Origin: Gammaproteobacteria bacterium
Lineage (GTDB): Bacteria > Pseudomonadota > Gammaproteobacteria > Cardiobacteriales > Wohlfahrtiimonadaceae
Direction: 5' to 3'
DNA: 6,829 nt
NCBI GenBank assembly: GCA_003864535.1
Contig: BHEQ01000108.1
Coordinates: forward strand, 1-6,829
A program made the translations under genes and the position numbers. This document shows, in pieces, positions 1 to 4,332 of the stretch. The notes beneath the pieces were generated by a model. It was not told the DNA's origin. It made no database searches and saw only the letters and a program-made list of their open reading frames with translations. How positions within the stretch are numbered: the first letter of the stretch is position 1; each line of letters starts with the position of its first letter.

Positions 1-3
1 TAA

Positions 4-32
4 TTGAACAGTGTTTTAAATAATGCTAATAT
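4..32 (+). promoter_or_regulatory. Putative sigma70 promoter for the membrane protein / radical SAM / ceramidase-like operon
   Basis: A TTGAAC -35-like hexamer at 4-9 is followed after 17 bases by TAATAT at 27-32, with a TG at 24-25 that makes an extended -10 (TGCTAATAT). Each hexamer matches consensus at four of six positions. Transcription would start near 39, giving a leader of about 47 bases before the ATG at 86. This is read by eye in AT-rich DNA, where chance matches are common, and the upstream context is cut by the window edge. Confidence 0.4.
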
Positions 33-85
33 CTAAAAAAACATCGCTTAATTAGAGTTTATTCAAATGAAATAGGAGATTTAAA

Positions 86-454
86 ATGTATACAGTTAAT
101 TTAATGGCAGGTTGGTTGAGTTTTATTGCAGGCGCCGGATCTGGCGCTCTTATTGGCTTGCAGTTTCATAAAAAAGATTGGTTAGGAGGTTATAGCTCTT
201 TTGCACGGCGTTTATTACGCTTAGGACATATTGCTTTTTTTGGGATAGGCATATTAAATATTCTCTTTGCTCAAAGTGTTAATAATATAAATAATATATG
301 GATTGATTATGCATCTATTTTGTTTCTAAGCGCATTTAGTATGTCGCTTGTTTGTTTTTTAACTGCTTGGAAAAAACCATTTAGGCATCTATTTTTTATT
401 CCTGCAGGATCAACGATGCTCGCAGTTATTTTAACGGTTATCGGACTTTATTAG
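86..454 (+). CDS. Small four-helix integral membrane protein, function unknown
   Basis: This 122-aa protein is almost entirely hydrophobic. Probable membrane helices lie near residues 5-26, 44-64, 74-94 and 100-121. A polar, basic loop at about 28-43 (HKKDWLGGYSSFARRLLR) follows helix 1, and a basic KKPFRH loop precedes helix 4; by the positive-inside rule both loops would face the cytoplasm. No catalytic motif is visible. The start is set by AGGAG at 74-78, seven bases before the ATG. Its TAG stop overlaps the Shine-Dalgarno (AGAGGA, 453-458) of the radical SAM gene 11 bases downstream, so translation is probably coupled. I recognise it only loosely as a conserved hypothetical membrane protein. 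From position it may be an accessory subunit or substrate carrier for the downstream enzymes, which is inference only. Confidence 0.85.
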   Translation: MYTVNLMAGWLSFIAGAGSGALIGLQFHKKDWLGGYSSFARRLLRLGHIAFFGIGILNILFAQSVNNINNIWIDYASILFLSAFSMSLVCFLTAWKKPFRHLFFIPAGSTMLAVILTVIGLY

Positions 455-465
455 AGGATATTTTT

Positions 466-1779
466 ATGAAAATAGGATTTATTGCGCTAAGTGGCGTGCG
501 TGTTGTTGATAAAGAGCTTCAAGATATTGGTTTAAATTTACCGGGCTTTGTTGAAAGAAGTAAGGTAATTGCCTCTTTACCAAGCTTAGGTTTATTAACA
601 CTCGCAGGTCTAACCCCTGAGCATCATCACATGGAATATATTGATATGCCGCAATTACCAGAAATATTGCCAGGCCCTTTTGATGTTGTCGCAATCTCAA
701 GCTTTACCGCGATGATAAAAGATGCATACCACCTCGCAGATCGCTATCGAGCCTTAGGAACGCGCGTTATTTTAGGTGGCTTACATGTTGCTTTATGTCC
801 AGATGAGGCGGCGCATCATGCAGATGCTATCGTTGTTGGTGAGGCTGAATCTGTGTGGGGGCAAGTATTAGATGATCTAGAACAAGGCTGCTTAAAGCCA
901 CGTTATCACGATCCGCGCCCTTATGATTTAGCCCAAGCGCCAATGCCGCGTTTTGAGCTCTTAGATATTAAACGTTACAATCGTTTAACCGTTCAAACTA
1001 GCCGCGGTTGTCCTTGGCACTGTGAGTTTTGCGCCTCATCTATTCGCCTCCAACCTAGGTATCGGACTAAGCCTGTTGATAAAATTATGGCGGAAATTCA
1101 TAAGATTAAGCAATTATGGGCACGCCCTTTTATTGAATTTGCAGATGATAATACTTTTGTTCATCAAAAACATAGCCATGAATTAATGGATGCTTTAATC
1201 GGCGAGAATGTACGCTGGTTTACTGAGACGGATATTTCTGTAGCCAATGATCCACTTCTTTTAAAAAAGATGGCACAAGCAGGTTGTGCACAAGTATTGA
1301 TTGGATTTGAAGATCCAGATATAGGCACGAGTGGGATGGAATTAAAAATGGATTGGAAAGCGAAGCAGCGTCCGCATTACTTAGAGGCGATCTCCCGCAT
1401 CCAAGATCAAGGGATTACGGTCAATGGATGCTTTGTAATAGGGCTTGATAGCCATACACCAGAAACATTTGAGCGTTTATGGCAATTTATTCAAGAAAGT
1501 AAGCTCTATGAAATTCAATTAACTATATTAACTCCTTTTCCAGGCACGCCGTTATTTGAACGTTTAAAGCAAGATAATCGCTTATTAATGCCCTTAGATA
1601 GTTGGGAAAAAAGAACATTATTTGATATTACCTTTGAGCCGCTAAATATGAGTGTAGATACTTTGCATAAAGGTTTTTTAACGCTCGCAGCTAAAGTTTA
1701 CTCAAGCGAGTTTACCGCAAAGCGGCGTAATCAATTCATGCGGCGCAAAGCTAATTTGCGAAAGTGTATAATATCTTAA
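466..1779 (+). CDS. B12-binding-domain radical SAM protein, substrate unknown
   Basis: The 437-aa protein has the two-domain layout of class B radical SAM enzymes. Residues 1 to about 140 form a cobalamin-binding-type Rossmann domain (VVAISSFTAM, then VILGGLHVAL near 101-110, then VVGEAE near 123-128). No DxHxxG motif is visible, as is usual where the B12 base is not replaced by histidine. The radical SAM core starts at about 175 with TSRGCPWHCEFC, giving the CxxxCxxC cluster ligands C182, C186 and C189. A GFEDPD segment and NGCFVIGLDSHTPETF follow, and the C-terminus is a DUF4070-like region. Length and motif order are normal and no key residue is missing. Family members use 5'-deoxyadenosyl radical chemistry, sometimes methylation or carbon-skeleton changes, often on lipids, hopanoids or tetrapyrroles. 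The substrate here cannot be read from sequence. The start is set by AGAGGA seven bases before the ATG. Confidence 0.93.
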   Translation: MKIGFIALSGVRVVDKELQDIGLNLPGFVERSKVIASLPSLGLLTLAGLTPEHHHMEYIDMPQLPEILPGPFDVVAISSFTAMIKDAYHLADRYRALGTRVILGGLHVALCPDEAAHHADAIVVGEAESVWGQVLDDLEQGCLKPRYHDPRPYDLAQAPMPRFELLDIKRYNRLTVQTSRGCPWHCEFCASSIRLQPRYRTKPVDKIMAEIHKIKQLWARPFIEFADDNTFVHQKHSHELMDALIGENVRWFTETDISVANDPLLLKKMAQAGCAQVLIGFEDPDIGTSGMELKMDWKAKQRPHYLEAISRIQDQGITVNGCFVIGLDSHTPETFERLWQFIQESKLYEIQLTILTPFPGTPLFERLKQDNRLLMPLDSWEKRTLFDITFEPLNMSVDTLHKGFLTLAAKVYSSEFTAKRRNQFMRRKANLRKCIIS

Positions 1780-1805
1780 TAACATCTTAATAACATATTA
1801 ATAAG
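1773..1805 (+). repeat. Three tandem copies of an 11-base unit across the radical SAM stop codon
   Basis: The unit ATCTTAATAAC occurs exactly at 1773-1783 and 1784-1794, and a third copy at 1795-1805 differs at two positions. The first copy contains the TAA stop of the radical SAM gene. Each copy carries TAATAA, and because 11 is not a multiple of 3 the three copies place tandem TAA stops in all three forward frames. The array fills most of the gap before the next ribosome binding site. Replication slippage is the simplest origin. Confidence 0.85.
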
Positions 1806-1819
1806 GACGGAGAATCACC

Positions 1820-2608
1820 ATGAGATTACAATCAAAAACAATATCTTATATTTTGATTATATTAGTTTTAACAAGCTGTTTTTTTATAACTCAACTTGCG
1901 CCAATACCGCAAGATGTTCATTATCATGACTTTAGTGATCAGCGTCATTTTGGGTTTATTCCAAATTTTTGGAATGTGATGAGTAATATAGCATTTTTAT
2001 GGGTTGGTATTTTAGGTTTAGTTCAATTACATTGGCTTAAACAATTGAAAATAATAGAAGAGTTAAAATATGCATATTATATTTTCTTTATAGCCGTAGC
2101 GGCGGTTAGTTTTGGCTCAGGCTATTATCACTGGCAACCGACAAATGCGACCTTAGTTTGGGATAGACTGCCGATGACCTTTGGTTTTATGTCTCTATTA
2201 TCAATCACATTAGCTGAATTTTTAAAAACATCTTATGCTAAAATCTTGCTGATTCCATTAACTGTATTAGGTCTATTTTCAGTTGTTTATTGGCATATTA
2301 GTGAACAAAATGGCGCAGGCGATCTACGTCTTTATATTTTAATCCAATTCCTACCGATTCTAGTCCTGCTGATTTTATTAACTTTTGCGCATACATGTTT
2401 TAATATGCGTTCAGGTTATTGGTGGCTGTTTTTATGTTATGGATTAGCAAAGCTAAGTGAATATTTTGATGCAGAGATTTTTGAATTAACCCATGGTTAC
2501 ATGGCAGGACATGCACTCAAACATTTACTTGCCGCAGTTGGGTTATATTTATTGCTACGTTATTTTAAACAAAGGGTATATCTGCATAATCTAAGCGGTA
2601 AAATTTAA
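1820..2608 (+). CDS. Ceramidase-superfamily (CREST) integral membrane hydrolase
   Basis: The 262-aa protein has about seven hydrophobic helices. It carries the signatures of the alkaline ceramidase / PAQR / Per1 (CREST) superfamily in the expected order and spacing: NFWNVMSN at 49-56, S100 and H104 in SGYYHW, D115 in WDRLPMT, and H231 and H235 in HALKH. In the human enzyme ACER3 the equivalent Ser-x3-His, Asp eleven residues later and His-x3-His bind the active-site zinc, and the spacings match here. The predicted chemistry is zinc-dependent amide hydrolysis of a ceramide-like lipid in the membrane; the true substrate is unknown, since most gammaproteobacteria make no sphingolipids. YHDFSDQR at 35-42 follows the first helix and probably belongs to the lumen- or periplasm-facing part. 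GGAGA at 1809-1813, six bases upstream, supports the ATG. It is probably cotranscribed with the radical SAM gene. Confidence 0.88.
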   Translation: MRLQSKTISYILIILVLTSCFFITQLAPIPQDVHYHDFSDQRHFGFIPNFWNVMSNIAFLWVGILGLVQLHWLKQLKIIEELKYAYYIFFIAVAAVSFGSGYYHWQPTNATLVWDRLPMTFGFMSLLSITLAEFLKTSYAKILLIPLTVLGLFSVVYWHISEQNGAGDLRLYILIQFLPILVLLILLTFAHTCFNMRSGYWWLFLCYGLAKLSEYFDAEIFELTHGYMAGHALKHLLAAVGLYLLLRYFKQRVYLHNLSGKI

Positions 2609-2620
2609 AAATTGAATTGC

Positions 2621-2648
2621 CTAGATATTAGATGTACTCTAGATATTA
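2621..2648 (+). repeat. Direct repeat of 10 bases in the intergenic region
   Basis: CTAGATATTA occurs at 2621-2630 and again at 2639-2648, so the copies start 18 bases apart. They lie just after the ceramidase-like gene and upstream of the exported-protein genes. A TTAATTAA palindrome follows at 2655-2662. The pair could be a binding site for a regulator of the next gene, or chance in AT-rich DNA. I see no rho-independent terminator here. Confidence 0.4.
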
Positions 2649-2709
2649 AAAAACTTAATTAAAGTATTATATATACGGCTAATATCATGCTGTAAAAGGA
2701 GTTAGTATT

Positions 2710-3417
2710 ATGAAAATATTGAAAATATTAAAAGTATTGATGATTTGTGGGATTGGGTGCGTATCGCCGTTAACTTTTGCAAAAACAACGCTTAATTTAA
2801 GCGAATATTCGGTGCAATATACGCTTGATCTGGTGCTTGAAAGTTGTACAGATTTAAAGCAAGACAGTGACTTATGTAGTAGCAATGGTCATATTACTTA
2901 TCAAGCTAAAGATAAGCTCGCGCCGCCAAAAATAATTAAACTAGATAATATCGACGTGAATATGGAATCTCTTGTTTATAATCCATTATTAAATCTGAAA
3001 ATTCGTGAGGAATCAGCAGCTGGATTTACGCTTGTTTTGGATGATTTTAATTTTGATGGACTAGAAGATATCGCGATTAGATCTGGAAATATGGGTGGTT
3101 ATGGTGGTGCTTCTTATACGGTATATCTATTTGATCCTACAACTAATGATTTTCTCCTTAATTCATCATTATCTGAATTAACTGAGGATTCATCAGGTTT
3201 ATTTCAAGTTATAAATAAACAACTTATTAGTTACTCAAAGTCTGGTTGTTGTGATCATCAAACCCAAAAGTTTAATGTGATTAATAATCAAGCTGTACTA
3301 GTTGAAGATATTGGTGAAGCTGTTGATGAAAATAATATACTTACCATAACCACGCGTAAACTTATCGGGACAAAGTGGCAAGAGACAATCCAGAGCAAAC
3401 CTTACGTTGAAGAGTAG
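2710..3417 (+). CDS. Exported XAC2610-related protein with calcium-binding-like loop
   Basis: The 235-aa protein begins with a signal peptide: a basic n-region with KIL repeats, a hydrophobic core, and a likely signal peptidase I site after TFA at residue 24. The mature part contains D112-x-N114-x-D116-G-x-x-D120, a loop of the FG-GAP/EF-hand calcium-binding type, followed by MGGYGGASYTVYLFD. C180 and C181 sit in KSGCCDH, and C46 and C56 could form a disulfide. This combination resembles the XAC2610-related family, recognised from memory of its motifs rather than by alignment. Xanthomonas XAC2610 is a periplasmic inhibitor of a lysozyme-like type IV secretion effector, so a periplasmic immunity or inhibitor role is possible but inferred. 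AAGGAG at 2696-2701, eight bases upstream, fixes the start. No cognate toxin is seen in the window. A lipoprotein is less likely because GIGC at 14-17 is a poor lipobox. Confidence 0.8.
   Translation: MKILKILKVLMICGIGCVSPLTFAKTTLNLSEYSVQYTLDLVLESCTDLKQDSDLCSSNGHITYQAKDKLAPPKIIKLDNIDVNMESLVYNPLLNLKIREESAAGFTLVLDDFNFDGLEDIAIRSGNMGGYGGASYTVYLFDPTTNDFLLNSSLSELTEDSSGLFQVINKQLISYSKSGCCDHQTQKFNVINNQAVLVEDIGEAVDENNILTITTRKLIGTKWQETIQSKPYVEE
2715..2760 (+). repeat. 46-base repeat, copy 1, in the signal-peptide region
   Basis: This segment within the 5' end of the XAC2610-like gene is identical over 46 bases to 3482-3527 in the next gene. Similarity also covers the ribosome binding site upstream (TAAAAGGA) and extends weakly past the repeat to the GTTAACTTTTGC stretch at the signal-peptide end. 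The mature proteins show no obvious similarity. Confidence 0.93.
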
Positions 3418-3427
3418 AAATAATGAG

Positions 3428-3441
3428 ATATTTATAAATAT
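3428..3441. repeat. Perfect 14-base AT-only palindrome
   Basis: ATATTTATAAATAT at 3428-3441 is its own reverse complement. It sits between the two exported-protein genes and touches a TATAAT sequence at 3441-3446. It could be an operator overlapping the promoter of the second gene or simply AT-rich spacer. It is too weak to be a terminator and is not followed by a T-tract suited to one. Confidence 0.4.
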
Positions 3442-3446
3442 ATAAT
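3441..3446 (+). promoter_or_regulatory. Possible -10 element for the 214-aa exported protein gene
   Basis: TATAAT matches the sigma70 -10 consensus exactly and lies 21 bases before the ATG at 3468, which would give a very short leader. No convincing -35 is present 16-18 bases upstream, where the sequence is only A/T. The gene may be read mainly from upstream. Confidence 0.25.
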
Positions 3447-3467
3447 TTATTATTAAAAGGAATTAGC

Positions 3468-4112
3468 ATGAAAATATTAAGAATATTGAAAATATTAAAA
3501 GTATTGATGATTTGTGGGATTGGGTGCATCTGGCAGTTAACTTTTGCTGAAACAGTTGCAGTGAGCGTACCTGATGAGTTTAAACCTTTTATAGAACCTA
3601 ATACTAAAGCGATTACATATCGTAAATTAGATTTGGGTGAAGGTGTTAAAAACGAGGCGGTCTTATTAATTTTAGAAGAGACGCTCACGTATAATAAAAA
3701 CGCTGATACGCAACGAATTTTAAAAATTATCCAACGTGATGCTAATAATGTATGGCTGCTTGTTACACGCAATGACAAGGCGGTATTGTGTGCTAACTGT
3801 GGCGGCATTATGGGAGATCCTTATGAGCAAGATCGCTTAGAGATTAAGCCGCAACAATTTAGTTTAAGTTTTCAAGGTGGTTCACGGGAGATGTGGAGCT
3901 CTAAATGGACATTTAAATACAATACGAGCCTTAAAGAATGGTTTTTAATTGAATTTTATCAAAGCTCTTTAGATAGAATAACTGGTGATGACAAGGCAAA
4001 TACTTGGACGTTTCCCAAAAACTTAAAATATAGAACACTTGATGCCTTTGATCCTGATGTACTAACTGAAGTTTTAAGTAAAAGTTCCCCTAAATCTAGC
4101 GTAAGGAAGTAA
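3468..4112 (+). CDS. Exported conserved hypothetical protein with CxxCGG-GDP motif
   Basis: The 214-aa protein has a signal peptide whose n-region repeats KIL/RIL units and whose cleavage is likely after TFA at residue 27. The mature domain carries C108-A-N-C111-G-G-I-M-G-D-P118, then FQGGS, W and TFKY blocks. I associate this pattern with a family of secreted or lipid-anchored proteobacterial proteins of unknown function; the two cysteines could bind a metal or form a disulfide. AAGGA at 3457-3461, six bases before the ATG, supports the start. The first 29 residues nearly duplicate those of the preceding gene, with three extra residues from a 9-base insertion, while the mature parts differ. 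The gene lies 50 bases after the XAC2610-like gene and 8 bases before a truncated exported-protein gene, suggesting a cluster of periplasmic proteins with related expression. Confidence 0.8.
   Translation: MKILRILKILKVLMICGIGCIWQLTFAETVAVSVPDEFKPFIEPNTKAITYRKLDLGEGVKNEAVLLILEETLTYNKNADTQRILKIIQRDANNVWLLVTRNDKAVLCANCGGIMGDPYEQDRLEIKPQQFSLSFQGGSREMWSSKWTFKYNTSLKEWFLIEFYQSSLDRITGDDKANTWTFPKNLKYRTLDAFDPDVLTEVLSKSSPKSSVRK
3482..3527 (+). repeat. 46-base repeat, copy 2, in the signal-peptide region
   Basis: This is identical to 2715-2760. Relative to its start codon it lies 9 bases further in, because this gene has an additional AAAATATTA-like unit that adds three residues to the n-region. Confidence 0.93.
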
Positions 4113-4120
4113 ATTACATT

Positions 4121-4267
4121 ATGAATATTAAAAATTATTTACTTAACAGTTATTTGTTTGTTTTATTATTGAGCTCATCACTTGTTTTTGCTGAAAATAA
4201 GCCACCTGATTTTGGGATATTAAAACCTGATATGGCGTATATGGATGCGTGCAGCTTGCAAAGGTGA
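4121..4267 (+). pseudogene. Truncated gene for an exported protein (signal peptide stub)
   Basis: An ATG at 4121 opens a 48-codon frame. It begins with a good signal peptide (MNIKNYLLNSYLF, then a hydrophobic core ending SLVFA, with cleavage likely before E25) and continues for only about 24 residues before TGA at 4265-4267. The start is eight bases after the preceding gene, with AAGGAAG at 4103-4109 as a somewhat distant ribosome binding site. Moving into the +1 frame near 4250 gives AACKGEGWDGLFFSC up to TGA at 4298, which reads more like a protein than the in-frame tail, so a frameshift is plausible. Either way the product is far too short for a folded domain. The best reading is a decayed third member of the exported-protein cluster; a genuine secreted peptide of about 24 residues is the alternative. 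Family unknown. Confidence 0.6.
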
Positions 4268-4332
4268 AGGTTGGGATGGGTTGTTTTTTAGCTGCTGAGT
4301 AGTTACCAATATTTTATTTTTAGGATTTCCTG

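Noticed and set aside
479..700. Minus-strand open frame of 73 codons
   Set aside because: It is antisense to the radical SAM gene, has no ribosome binding site and no recognisable motif, and is explained by the codon bias of the real gene.
2752..2760. Possible lipobox (GIGC) in the signal peptides of both exported proteins
   Set aside because: The position three before the cysteine is Gly rather than Leu or a similar residue, and both proteins have a good signal peptidase I site (TFA) a few residues later.
2685..3808. Two minus-strand open frames (66 and 148 codons) that share a peptide with each other
   Set aside because: The shared peptide is just the reverse complement of the repeated signal-peptide DNA of the two exported genes. 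Neither frame has start signals.
4251..4298. Possible terminator hairpin (GCAGCT at 4251-4256 with AGCTGC at 4290-4295) before the dehydrogenase
   Set aside because: The stem is only six bases with a loop of more than 30, and the T-run lies inside the loop rather than after the stem.
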